Shown here piece by piece: positions 35,686 to 44,744 of a stretch of 64,000 nt of DNA. Under the pieces are notes generated by a model. It did not search any database and had not been told where the DNA came from. It saw nothing but the letters and a program-made list of their open reading frames with translations. The translations under genes were made by a program, and so were the position numbers. How positions within the stretch are numbered: position 1 is the stretch's first letter; each line of letters begins with the position of its first letter. The stretch spans positions 2,604,001 to 2,668,000 of the forward strand of contig OZ257157.1 in assembly GCA_965279405.1 (NCBI GenBank), read 5' to 3'. The DNA comes from CBDDIP01 sp965279405 (GTDB lineage Bacteria; Actinomycetota; Acidimicrobiia; Acidimicrobiales; Ilumatobacteraceae).

Positions 35686-37293
35686 CTAGCGGCCGCTGGC
35701 GCGGCGGACCTGCTCGGCGAGCGTCGCCAGGTCCTGCCGGAAGGCGATCTCGTAGCGAGCCTGCTCGTTGGCCAACTTGACCTGGCCGGTGCGCAGTGCC
35801 TCCACGACCTCGGTGGAGACGCCGACGGTCTCGGGTGCCTCGCCACGCTGGCCGAGGGCGTCGATGTCGCGGCCGAGCTCGCTGAGCTGGTTGGCCAGCT
35901 CGGTGCTCACGTTGGAGAGGCGCTCCTCGGTGGCAGCGACGAGCTCGCGTGCCTGACGGGCCTCGCCGTCGCTGGCGGTCACGCGCTCGGCCAGTTGGGC
36001 CAGCTGCGCCGACAGCTCGTCGGTGGCAGCGACGCGCTCGGCCAGTTCGGCCACCTGGGCGGTGAGGGCTTCGTCGACCGCAGCGACAGGGGCGACGTGC
36101 TCGCCGTCGGCGGGCGCCGGGGTTGCGCTCGCGTTCGCGGCGAGCTGCTCGCTCAGCGATGCGACCTGGGCACGCAGATCGTCGGTGGCGGCCACTCGCT
36201 CGGCGAGCTCGGCGAGCTGACCGCGCAGGTCGTCGGTGACGGCGACGCGTTCGGCGAGCTGTGCGATCTGCGCCTGTGCGTTCTCGTCGCCACCCTGCGG
36301 CCGGTTGGCGAGCTCCTCGACGCGAGCGCGCAGCTCCTCGTCGACCGTCGGCCGGTTGGCGATCTCGTCGATGCGGGCCAGCAGCTCCTCGCCGACGCCG
36401 GGGCGGTTGGCGAGCTCGTCGAGTCGGGCGTTGAGGTCGGGGTCGATGGTCGGGCGGTTGGCGAGCTCGTCGAGTCGGGCGTTGAGGTCGGGGTCGATGG
36501 TGGGGCGGTTGGCGAGCTCGTCGACGCGGGCGCGCAGGTCGTCGTTGCCGCCCTCGTCCTGCAGCTGGGTGATGCGGTCGCGCAGCGCGGAGAGCTGGGC
36601 ACCGAACTCGGCCTGCGCGCTGACGCGAGCGTTCAGCTGGTTGAGCTGTGCGGACAGCGAGTCCACGGCGGCGACGCGCTGCTGCAGGTCGTCGAGCCGT
36701 GCCGCGGTGTCGCCGTCGATGCCCGAGTTGGGCGGCGGCGGGAAGTCGGAACCGTCGGTGGCCGCGATGCCGTGTGCCGGCGTGGGCAGCAGCGGCCGGT
36801 TGAGGTCGCTCGTGTCGATCTTGCGGGCCAGCGCGGCGAGCTGCTCTTCGATCTCGGCCAGCTTCGGCGAGGACTCGCCATCGCTCGTCGATCCGGACTG
36901 CGCGTTGGCGAGGTGCTCTTCCAGCTCGGCCACCTTGGCGCCGAGGTCGGACGTTGCCGACAGACGATCCTCGAGATCGGCCAGCTTCATCGCCAGCTCG
37001 TGCGTGGCCGGGTTGAGCATGACGCCCTCGGGCGAGGTGTCGTCGTCCGGGCTGATCGCCGGTTGCGCCATGCGCTCTTCGAGGACGCGGATCTTGCCGT
37101 TGATCTCGGCGAGGTCGGGCGAGGCGCCGCCGGCGAGCGCAGTCGTGCTGGCGTCGAGCGAGGAGAGCCGCGCTTCGATGATCGCCTTCTCCTGCTCCGT
37201 CGCGTCGAGCCGGGCCTTCACGTCCTGCAGCTCGGCGCGCAGCGCGAGGAAGTCTTCGGGCTGCACAGTCGGCTTCTTCTTGAACAGACCCAT
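35686..37293 (-). CDS. Long coiled-coil protein with 17-residue repeats
   Basis: A 535-aa, almost wholly helical protein starting MGLFKKKPTVQPEDF. The middle (about residues 255-340) has tandem 17-residue units such as ELANRPTIDPDLNARLD, two of them nearly identical in DNA (period 51 bases, around 36430 and 36481). The remainder is Ala/Glu/Leu heptads (LAELAERVAATDDLRAQ). It has no membrane segment or catalytic motif. It resembles structural filament-like or scaffold proteins, but no function can be given. It ends 114 bases from the convergent UPF0182 gene and starts 76 bases before the initiator tRNA gene on the other strand. Confidence 0.7.
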   Translation of the reverse strand: MGLFKKKPTVQPEDFLALRAELQDVKARLDATEQEKAIIEARLSSLDASTTALAGGASPDLAEINGKIRVLEERMAQPAISPDDDTSPEGVMLNPATHELAMKLADLEDRLSATSDLGAKVAELEEHLANAQSGSTSDGESSPKLAEIEEQLAALARKIDTSDLNRPLLPTPAHGIAATDGSDFPPPPNSGIDGDTAARLDDLQQRVAAVDSLSAQLNQLNARVSAQAEFGAQLSALRDRITQLQDEGGNDDLRARVDELANRPTIDPDLNARLDELANRPTIDPDLNARLDELANRPGVGEELLARIDEIANRPTVDEELRARVEELANRPQGGDENAQAQIAQLAERVAVTDDLRGQLAELAERVAATDDLRAQVASLSEQLAANASATPAPADGEHVAPVAAVDEALTAQVAELAERVAATDELSAQLAQLAERVTASDGEARQARELVAATEERLSNVSTELANQLSELGRDIDALGQRGEAPETVGVSTEVVEALRTGQVKLANEQARYEIAFRQDLATLAEQVRRASGR

Positions 37294-37368
37294 CGGATAA
37301 CGCTCCTGGTTCGCGGCAGGGGGTTGCAGGCGCAACGCTCGGTCGCTACCGTAACCGTCCTACTCCGT

Positions 37369-37445
<77 letters not shown>

Positions 37446-37514
37446 ACGAAATTGCAGGTCAGGGCCAGTGCCGGCAACGGCGCTGGCCCTCTGCAATCGA
37501 GGGGAAGGCAGCCG

Positions 37515-37823
37515 ATGTCAACGGTTTGTCAACAGAAATCGCAAGGACGTGCGCGACAGGCCACGGTGGTGGCGCTGGACGGCGCTCGTATGCACCGGTT
37601 GGCGCTGGTGATCGCCGAAGAACTCCGGAGCGGTCATGGCAGCACGATCCACTCGGTTGACAGGGTTGACAACGTCGATCTCTGGCGTCGAGCGGCGCGC
37701 CAGGCGGGCCGCATGCTCGGGGTGCCGATCCGCACCGGACTCGCACCGGACGGATCTCGCGTGTGGGCGGTTGATTGCTCGCCGCTGCCAGCGCGGGTGA
37801 GCGCATCCGACCGAGTTCGCTGA
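37515..37823 (+). CDS. Hypothetical protein at island edge
   Basis: A 102-aa basic protein of unknown family, beginning 69 bases after the tRNA. ATG 37515 follows a GGGGAAGG ribosome site. Residues about 20-59 (ALDGARMHRLALVIAEE ... DRVDNVDLWRRA) are repeated in degenerate form at 46341-46459, and that copy continues into a broken rmuC gene. It may be a remnant of a DNA-binding or mobility protein, judging by its position next to a tRNA, but nothing in the sequence proves this. Confidence 0.5.
   Translation: MSTVCQQKSQGRARQATVVALDGARMHRLALVIAEELRSGHGSTIHSVDRVDNVDLWRRAARQAGRMLGVPIRTGLAPDGSRVWAVDCSPLPARVSASDRVR
37573..37691 (+). repeat. Island direct repeat, left copy
   Basis: 119 bases that align without gaps to 46341-46459, 96 of 119 identical by my count, in the same orientation. 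The two copies bracket the three-gene helicase/PLD operon. This copy is part of a 102-aa reading frame; it ends at TGGCGTCGA. Confidence 0.85.
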
Positions 37824-38106
37824 GGGCGAGCCTCGCTCAGGCGGCACGACGGGGCACCCGATCGGGCCCGGCCGAGTCTCGAGCTCATCGGCCGACAACT
37901 GCGGCGTCGCTCCGATCGATGGTGTCGGTCCGACGCTTCATCGGCGCCCACCACTCTTGCGTGTACCCGCTTTCGTCGATAGCAGCAAGCCTGCCGCTGG
38001 AGCGTGTGGGGATCGGCGATACTTGCATGGCGGGACCGCCGCGTTATGAGCCCTCTCGGCTCGACATGGCATCAGACGTTGCAGAGAGTTGGGCGGACCG
38101 GACGAG

Positions 38107-41100
38107 ATGGGGGCGGTCGTGGAGGAGATTGAGTCGAGAGTTCTAGAGGCTCTCTGTCGGGTTCTTCCCGTCGACGAGGGGGGCAGCGGATACGTGCCCG
38201 CCAGCAATACTCGCTTTGAGGAATTGATCGCCGGTTCGATGTACCGCGTCCAACTCCTCGCCCCAGGGGACAGACGATCGGTGTCCGCCTTGCTCTACGA
38301 CGGCGTAAGCGATCTTGGTGGTCATCTCTGGGAGCAGGACGTGCGAGCGCTCCTACGAGTCGACGCCCTTCAGCATCCAGCGCTCCCGGACATCGACGAG
38401 GGCGGCCACAACTCTACCGAAGACGTTGCGTACGTCGTGTCAGCCTCGTCCGACTACACCATGGAGCATCCGGACGCGAATGCCGCAATGCGGAACGACA
38501 TGACGGGTTCGCTGAGGCACCTCCTGCTCCTTGCGGACGCACTTTCGCTGCTCCACGGGCAAGGCATCGTGCATCGAGGCCTGCGCCCTGGTGCTCTAAA
38601 CGTGAAGGCTCGCAGCGACGACGGCTTCGACATTGAACTGGCGCGCTTTGAGATGTCCGGAGTCGTCACTGGCGCGATGTACGACCCTGCTGATGCGAAC
38701 CTCGCGAAGAGAGCCCGCGAGGTCGAGCGTCAGAGAAAGAACAAAGAGCTCGTGTTCAACGCGCCTGAACAGCTCGAACCTCTGTTGGGAACCGAGCCAC
38801 CCCGGCATCCGGAGTCCGGTCAGACCGACGTCTTTGCCCTCGGCGTCCTTGCCTACACGTGGTTCGTTGGTGATCTCCCGGACTCGTTGGATGCGACGGA
38901 TGGCTTCGATGAGCACCTCCGACTCGACGCCCTCCGGACCGTCCGGAGGTTCCTACGCGAAGAAGTCACCAGAGCAAGGTCTCGGAGCGGCCTTCCTCGA
39001 GACTTAGCGAAGCTGATCTCGGCGATGCTCGACGAGCTACCCACCGGTCGACCGAGTGCGGCGGAGGTCGTCAGTGAGCTGCGACGAAACTACTCGGCAA
39101 TCACCAACACCTGGATCCCGCAGACATCGAAACCGTACCGCCTGATGTACATGCCCGAAGAGTTCCACAAGACCGTTGGGGCGTGGGGGTGGATCGCCAA
39201 CGATCCCCGCACTCCCGTCGGTGACAGTGAACTGCGCGCCTGGCTCCACGACGAGCTTCGAGGCGCCTCGCTCCTCGATGTCGCAGGTGGGGCCCGAGGC
39301 TTCGTCAATGACCCCTCGGGCAGACAGGACTTGTCGAGCGCGCGGCATGTACTTCTCGGTAGTCAGGGGGCCTGGTTCTGCACCAGCTACCGGCCCAGGA
39401 ACCCGTTCGGAGGTGGCCTTGGAGACCCCTGGGACGAGTTGCTGTTGATCAAGTACGTCGTTCCCCTTCGCAACTTCATGCGGACGAGCGCGTCCTATGC
39501 CGTGGAGCGCGAGGCCCCCGAACTGGAGTTGGTTTCCTTTACTCGGAGTGCCAGCGAACTCGCGGCCGAGCGAGGCGAGTGGCCCTCGTGGAGGCAGCTC
39601 CTGCAGTCCGTCGCCGATCGAGGGGCTCCGCCCGAGTGGGAAGGCGACTTTGCAGAAGCTCTTGACTGGCTCCTTGAGCTTCAGCGGGCGGAGGCCGCGG
39701 CAGGCAGGTTTGAGTACGAACTCGTCGCCGAGCCCAGGGACATCGGACCTGTGTGGTTGCTCACGAGTCGGGAACACGACCGACGCGACCGGGTCAGCCG
39801 GTCATCCCTTCTGTCCCACATCGACCAGACCTGGCCACCTATGGGTGACTATCTCGAGGATCTGGACAACCAAGCCGAACGGCGGATGAGACTCGTCCTC
39901 TACCCCGACAACAACGGTCCCGCCAGCGAAGTGGACTTCGTGTCGCGCCGTGACCCTGACACGATCGAAGTTCGCCTCGACAGGGGCCGCCCGCCATCCC
40001 GTGGGATCCTTGAGCGCTCGGACGCGTTTCTGGAGCGGCAGGCCGACAACCGGGAGACCGCAGCTCGCCGTGAGTTCCTGGCGAACCGCACGCTCATGAG
40101 TCAGTTCCAAAATCCACGGACTGTACGCACGACCGATCGCCGCCTCGACGCGGTTCGCATCGACCTTGAAGGCGAGGCTCCGCGGATCGTCCGCGACATG
40201 CTCACTGCTCACCCGTTCTACGCGCTCCAAGGGCCACCGGGCACCGGAAAGACGACGGTCTCGGCCACGGCCGTGCGAGCCCAACTCCAAGTCGACCCGT
40301 CGACCCGAGTGCTCGTCTCCGCCCAGTCGAACGCCGCTCTCGACAACCTGGCTCTGGGAGTCGTAAAGGAACTGGCTGAACACCACGTCGACGTCGTGAC
40401 CTACCGAGTGATGCCTGGTCGAAGCGACGCGGTCGACGAGAAGGCTCGGAAGTTCCAGCTCGAGGCCGTGACGCAGCGAGAGATTCTGGAGATCTCGCGG
40501 CGAGTGAGAAACGAGGTTCGTGAGCAACCTGACGAGTTCGTGCGCGGGCTCATGACCGACTGGCTCAGTGGCCTTCCTGACTCGTCAGTTGAGATCTCGG
40601 AGCGCATCCGTTCAGACGCTTCGGTCGTGTTCGCCACCTGCGCAAAATCGACGCCCCGGGACCTCGACGACCACAATCGAGTCCCGGGTTTCGACTGGGT
40701 GTTGGTCGAGGAGGCAGCGAAAGCCTGGCCCACAGAGCTCGCCATACCGCTCGTACGCGGCCTTCGCTGGACGCTAATCGGCGATCATCGCCAACTCTCT
40801 GCCCATCGCCGGGCCGAGAGGGAACGGCTGCTGACCGAATACGTCGCGAGCGATCGGCCCGACGCTGTACGACTCAGGGATCGTAAGGACGCCATGGTCG
40901 AGATCTTCGATCTGTTTGGCAGAGTCTTCGACCGAGGGAAAGCGGGAGGGCCACACGACACCCTGCGCACGCAGTTCCGGATGCGGAAGGCGATCGCCGA
41001 TGTTGTCTCTGGCGCGTTCTACAGCGACGTCGGTGATGGGCAGGGGATTGCTACCGCAGTGAGTGCCGAGGCTCAGAGAAACGGGCTTACCACGCCGCCG

Positions 41101-41592
41101 GCTCTCACAGAGCGCCCTCTCGTCTGGGTCGACACGACGGGGTCCGAGCTGGTCGATGACAAGCGGAGCAACCCCGGCGAGGCGCAACTCGTCGCTCGCC
41201 TCCATGCTCGGATCACCGCCAACTCGCCCGCCGATGACGTCGTCGTCCTAACGCCGTACCTCGACCAACTCGACTTGCTCGCCGGTCACGGTCTCGGGCA
41301 CTGCTCCCACACGGTGCACTCCTTCCAGGGTTCGCAGGCTTCGATCGTCCTGGTTTCGCTTGTTCGCACGACCAGACGAGGGATAACCGTCAGCGCGAAC
41401 CTTGGTCACGTTGCCGATCCCGATGTCGTGAACGTCATGTTGTCCAGGGCCCGCACACTTCTGGTTCTAGTCGGCAACTTGAAGCACTTCGAAGAAGCGG
41501 GCGACCCTACATGGGCCGCAGTTACCGAACTCGTGCGCTCTCGCGGCCACATCGTGAGCTGGAACGCAGCGTCCCTTGGCGAGGCGCGATGA
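38107..41592 (+). CDS. Pseudokinase-SF1 helicase fusion (Mokosh MkoA-like)
   Basis: A 1161-aa protein. Residues about 20-330 are a Ser/Thr-kinase-like fold with LLHGQGIVHRGLRPGALNV in the catalytic loop: the HRD aspartate is a glycine (H156-R-G), and the DFG position reads ARFEM, so it is probably a pseudokinase. A region of unknown fold follows (about 330-690). The C-terminal third is an Upf1/DNA2-like SF1 helicase: Walker A GPPGTGKTT at 709, VLVEEAAKAWPTELA in the Walker B position near 866, GDHRQLSAHRR, HSFQGSQASIVL near 1070 and VNVMLSRAR. The helicase motors of this group often act on RNA. It overlaps the next start by four bases (ATGA). Kinase-helicase plus PLD resembles the published Mokosh type I phage-defence pair, as I recall it. 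GC content and codon use are below the core genome. Confidence 0.8.
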   Translation: MGAVVEEIESRVLEALCRVLPVDEGGSGYVPASNTRFEELIAGSMYRVQLLAPGDRRSVSALLYDGVSDLGGHLWEQDVRALLRVDALQHPALPDIDEGGHNSTEDVAYVVSASSDYTMEHPDANAAMRNDMTGSLRHLLLLADALSLLHGQGIVHRGLRPGALNVKARSDDGFDIELARFEMSGVVTGAMYDPADANLAKRAREVERQRKNKELVFNAPEQLEPLLGTEPPRHPESGQTDVFALGVLAYTWFVGDLPDSLDATDGFDEHLRLDALRTVRRFLREEVTRARSRSGLPRDLAKLISAMLDELPTGRPSAAEVVSELRRNYSAITNTWIPQTSKPYRLMYMPEEFHKTVGAWGWIANDPRTPVGDSELRAWLHDELRGASLLDVAGGARGFVNDPSGRQDLSSARHVLLGSQGAWFCTSYRPRNPFGGGLGDPWDELLLIKYVVPLRNFMRTSASYAVEREAPELELVSFTRSASELAAERGEWPSWRQLLQSVADRGAPPEWEGDFAEALDWLLELQRAEAAAGRFEYELVAEPRDIGPVWLLTSREHDRRDRVSRSSLLSHIDQTWPPMGDYLEDLDNQAERRMRLVLYPDNNGPASEVDFVSRRDPDTIEVRLDRGRPPSRGILERSDAFLERQADNRETAARREFLANRTLMSQFQNPRTVRTTDRRLDAVRIDLEGEAPRIVRDMLTAHPFYALQGPPGTGKTTVSATAVRAQLQVDPSTRVLVSAQSNAALDNLALGVVKELAEHHVDVVTYRVMPGRSDAVDEKARKFQLEAVTQREILEISRRVRNEVREQPDEFVRGLMTDWLSGLPDSSVEISERIRSDASVVFATCAKSTPRDLDDHNRVPGFDWVLVEEAAKAWPTELAIPLVRGLRWTLIGDHRQLSAHRRAERERLLTEYVASDRPDAVRLRDRKDAMVEIFDLFGRVFDRGKAGGPHDTLRTQFRMRKAIADVVSGAFYSDVGDGQGIATAVSAEAQRNGLTTPPALTERPLVWVDTTGSELVDDKRSNPGEAQLVARLHARITANSPADDVVVLTPYLDQLDLLAGHGLGHCSHTVHSFQGSQASIVLVSLVRTTRRGITVSANLGHVADPDVVNVMLSRARTLLVLVGNLKHFEEAGDPTWAAVTELVRSRGHIVSWNAASLGEAR

Positions 41593-44500
41593 CGTTCGAG
41601 ATCCTTCTCCCGGTCACCCACCATGCACTGCAAGTGACGTCCGCGCCGGCCGGAACCGAGACTCGCCTCGAGATGTTGGTTCTGCGCTATGTCCACCACG
41701 TGGGTACCACGGATGTCGCCCATGTGGCTCGAACATTCGGCCTGCGACACCGTGTTGCGCTCGGCGTTGCTCTCTCGCTGTGGCGCGAAGGCTCACTTCT
41801 CGTCGATCTCCACCGCGGCGATATTCGCGTGACCCCCGAGGTTGCTGACCTGTGCGAGAGCGGCAACCTCGAGAAACTCAACGAGCGGCGCCGCAGCATT
41901 GACGAGCAGGAGGTGGTCCTTGAGCCAATCTCCGGTTTCGTCGGCTTGTTCAACGACACAACTCGCCCGGGAAGAGGCTCCGGCTCGTCCATTGCGCCTG
42001 CTCCACCGGATCCCATTGACATCACGGACGTGCAGCGGCGAGATCTGCTCGCGGTAGTGCTCCGAGCTCAGCGCTCAAGCGAAACCTTCGAACGCTCGCG
42101 TCGTCGCATCGTTGAGTTCGGCCTGAGCAGCCCCCTGGCGACAAACGTGTCGACCTCGGTGGCGAGATTCCTCCCACTCGAGATTTCGGCGAGTCGCGGC
42201 GTCGACGAAGGTGACATCCATATCCGGGTGCTTTCCGACGGAAGTCGCATGACGGCTTCGCAGCGAACACGCATCGAGAACTACCTTCTGGACCTCGTCA
42301 ACAATCGGCCAGAGGACCGCCTCGTCACGACGATCCGAAACCAAGCGCGAGGGCCCCTGCTCGCCCCGCCGAGCATCGTCGAGCGGATCAGTCTGATGCG
42401 GCGGATGTGCTCCCAATCCGTCTCCGGCAGTACGCCGGACCAACTGGTCAGTGAGCACGACCGCCTTGTCGACCGCGCGGTCGCGATCGATCAAGATCTT
42501 TCCGAGCGCGACAGGTCGGCCGCGTGTTCGGTCGAGCTTCTCACCTCGGCTGTCGAACTTCGAGTCGCCGCGCGGGAACTGATCCGTGGCGCCCGCGAGC
42601 AGGTGGTCATTGCGTCGCCATGGATCAGGCGGACAGCCCTCAACACCTTGTACGACGACATCAGCGATGCGTTGGAGCGCAACGTGGACGTCGTAATCCT
42701 GTGGGGTATCGGTGACGGAGACTCGCTTGACGCAGATGTCTTGAACTTGCTCGCGAGTCTCTCCGCAACGGGGCCGCAGACGGCTGGACGTCTGCTTGTG
42801 GCCCGGCGATCAGCCCGAACCCATGCGAAGCTCGTGATCCAAGACGACAGAGCCTTCCTTCTCTCCAGCCATAATCTGCTCGCGAGCAATGATCGAAGGA
42901 TCGAGTTTGGGCTCCTCGTTTCAGACACCGAGGCGGCCTTGCCCCAGGTCCTTGGTGACGCTCTCCGTTGGGTGCAGACCGCGTACCCATCGTTCCAGCA
43001 GGCCAGGACGTTTCTCCGCCAACGCGACCCGGCACCGACGACCTCGGCTGACGACCTCCCGACCCCGCCTCCCTCAAGCGGAACCGAGCGTCAGGTTGAT
43101 GCTTGGCAGCGAGCATGGCAGTCATACGTCGCGGGTGTCGAACGCCGCCATCGCGATGTCGGCGTCTACGTTCGGGGGCTCGTCGAGAACCAACGGCACC
43201 GTCAACTGCTCACCGAGGCGCTTCAGGGCGCCCATCGACGTGTCCTCGCTACAGGCCAGCGCCTCACAGCCCAATCCATCAACCAGGCAGTACTCGGACA
43301 GTTCCGTCGCTATCTCGAACGAACTCGCGACGGCATCCTTCTGCTCGTTCACGAGTCCGGCGAGGAGGCTGACGACGAGGTGCGTGCAGCACTGACCGCT
43401 CTCGCCGAGGAGTTCCCAGGTCGGTTCGTCGTATATGCGGCAGAGCAGTGGCACGCCAAAGTGCTCGTCTGGGACGACGAGTCAGTTGTCTCGAGCTTCA
43501 ACTTCCTGTCATTCGAAGGCAGCTATCGGAATCGTGGATCCCGATTGCGGTCCGAACTCGGTGTGCAGGTGTGCGGACGGCAATTCGCCGACCAGGTGTT
43601 CGCGGCAGTCCTCGCCTTCACGGGTGTGACGGGTCTCAACGAGCCAGCCGACCAGGCCGAGAAGCTCGAACAGGAGCCGGCGACCGGCCCAGCCGGTTCT
43701 GCGGCATGGGAGCACATCCGAGGTCTCATGGACCTTGAACCCAGCGCCGTGCCGGAAGCCTTCGTCGCCCGAGTCAGTGTCGACAACCAACAGGACGTAG
43801 TCGAAGCACTTGCATCGAGCGGCGCCTACGACGACCTCACGGTGCAGCTGGCTGCTGCTGCAATTGTCAACGGGGCCGACATGGCTTCGTGGGAACACAG
43901 GATGGGTATGGAGGCATGGGAGCGCGGAGAGTTCCTTCTAGCTCATGCCATCCTGCCTACTGACGGTTCCGAGCCCTCGATGGCACTCCGCGTCATCGCC
44001 GCCGCCCTTGAGTCGAATTCGATCGGACGCGCAATCGCCGCGTTCCACACAGACGACTTTCACCAGCAGGAGCGTTCAGCCCTTCTACTCGCAGGCATTT
44101 GGGCGCTGCTCAACGGTCACCCAGAGGCGCTCTCGCTCCTCAACCAAGATGACGAGCAGTTCCCTGAACTGCGCCGAGCAGCGATTGACTACTTCGAACG
44201 TAGCCAGGGCCGGCCCGCACCGTGGGATGACCTGCATGCCCACGACCGCGAAGCGGAACGAGCGGAGCGGATCGCTTCGCATCGTTCGACGATCCTCGAC
44301 TCTCTCGATCAGTTCGAGCGAGCGAACTCGCTCCAGTACAGGGAGGGGAGACTCCTGCAGAGGTACTGGCGAGCCGCGGGCTCCAGTTTCGACGAGCTGC
44401 GACACCTCCTCGCAAACGGCACGGCGGTCACTCAGTGGCTGCGGAAATGGGGGGACGACGCAGGAGCATTCTTGGCTTCAAACTGCGAAGCTGGCAAGAC

Positions 44501-44744
44501 CGGCGCGATCGAGATTGGCCGTCAACCCGGCCTGCACAAGCGCCTCGACAGACTCTTAGGTCAGGTTCGGGATTACGATCGCATGCAGATGTCCGGACGT
44601 GACCTCGACGGACTCAACGAGGTCGTCGAGCGTCTCAGAACGGCGCTCCAGCGTGCGGCAGCCCCGGGCGGAGAGCCCACGGGTCGTGCTCCCGACGCCG
44701 TCGCGGCCCGCTGCCGCCAATTGCTGTTCGGAGGAGACGAATGA
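41589..44744 (+). CDS. Dual-HKD phospholipase D-fold nuclease-like protein (MkoB-like)
   Basis: A 1051-aa protein with a winged-helix-like N-terminus (about 20-95, LVLRYVHHVGTTDVAHVARTFGL) and two complete HKD motifs: THAKLVIQDDRAFLLSSHNLLASND (His 412) and QWHAKVLVWDDESVVSSFNF (His 622). Two motifs in one chain make a full active site without dimerisation. PLD-fold enzymes of this kind are nucleases or lipases; beside a helicase in a defence island, nuclease is more likely. The remaining 400 residues are helical, perhaps a TPR-like or HEAT-like scaffold, with no clear family. It starts inside the helicase stop codon and its own stop overlaps the third gene, so the three are translated together. 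Confidence 0.8.
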   Translation: MTFEILLPVTHHALQVTSAPAGTETRLEMLVLRYVHHVGTTDVAHVARTFGLRHRVALGVALSLWREGSLLVDLHRGDIRVTPEVADLCESGNLEKLNERRRSIDEQEVVLEPISGFVGLFNDTTRPGRGSGSSIAPAPPDPIDITDVQRRDLLAVVLRAQRSSETFERSRRRIVEFGLSSPLATNVSTSVARFLPLEISASRGVDEGDIHIRVLSDGSRMTASQRTRIENYLLDLVNNRPEDRLVTTIRNQARGPLLAPPSIVERISLMRRMCSQSVSGSTPDQLVSEHDRLVDRAVAIDQDLSERDRSAACSVELLTSAVELRVAARELIRGAREQVVIASPWIRRTALNTLYDDISDALERNVDVVILWGIGDGDSLDADVLNLLASLSATGPQTAGRLLVARRSARTHAKLVIQDDRAFLLSSHNLLASNDRRIEFGLLVSDTEAALPQVLGDALRWVQTAYPSFQQARTFLRQRDPAPTTSADDLPTPPPSSGTERQVDAWQRAWQSYVAGVERRHRDVGVYVRGLVENQRHRQLLTEALQGAHRRVLATGQRLTAQSINQAVLGQFRRYLERTRDGILLLVHESGEEADDEVRAALTALAEEFPGRFVVYAAEQWHAKVLVWDDESVVSSFNFLSFEGSYRNRGSRLRSELGVQVCGRQFADQVFAAVLAFTGVTGLNEPADQAEKLEQEPATGPAGSAAWEHIRGLMDLEPSAVPEAFVARVSVDNQQDVVEALASSGAYDDLTVQLAAAAIVNGADMASWEHRMGMEAWERGEFLLAHAILPTDGSEPSMALRVIAAALESNSIGRAIAAFHTDDFHQQERSALLLAGIWALLNGHPEALSLLNQDDEQFPELRRAAIDYFERSQGRPAPWDDLHAHDREAERAERIASHRSTILDSLDQFERANSLQYREGRLLQRYWRAAGSSFDELRHLLANGTAVTQWLRKWGDDAGAFLASNCEAGKTGAIEIGRQPGLHKRLDRLLGQVRDYDRMQMSGRDLDGLNEVVERLRTALQRAAAPGGEPTGRAPDAVAARCRQLLFGGDE

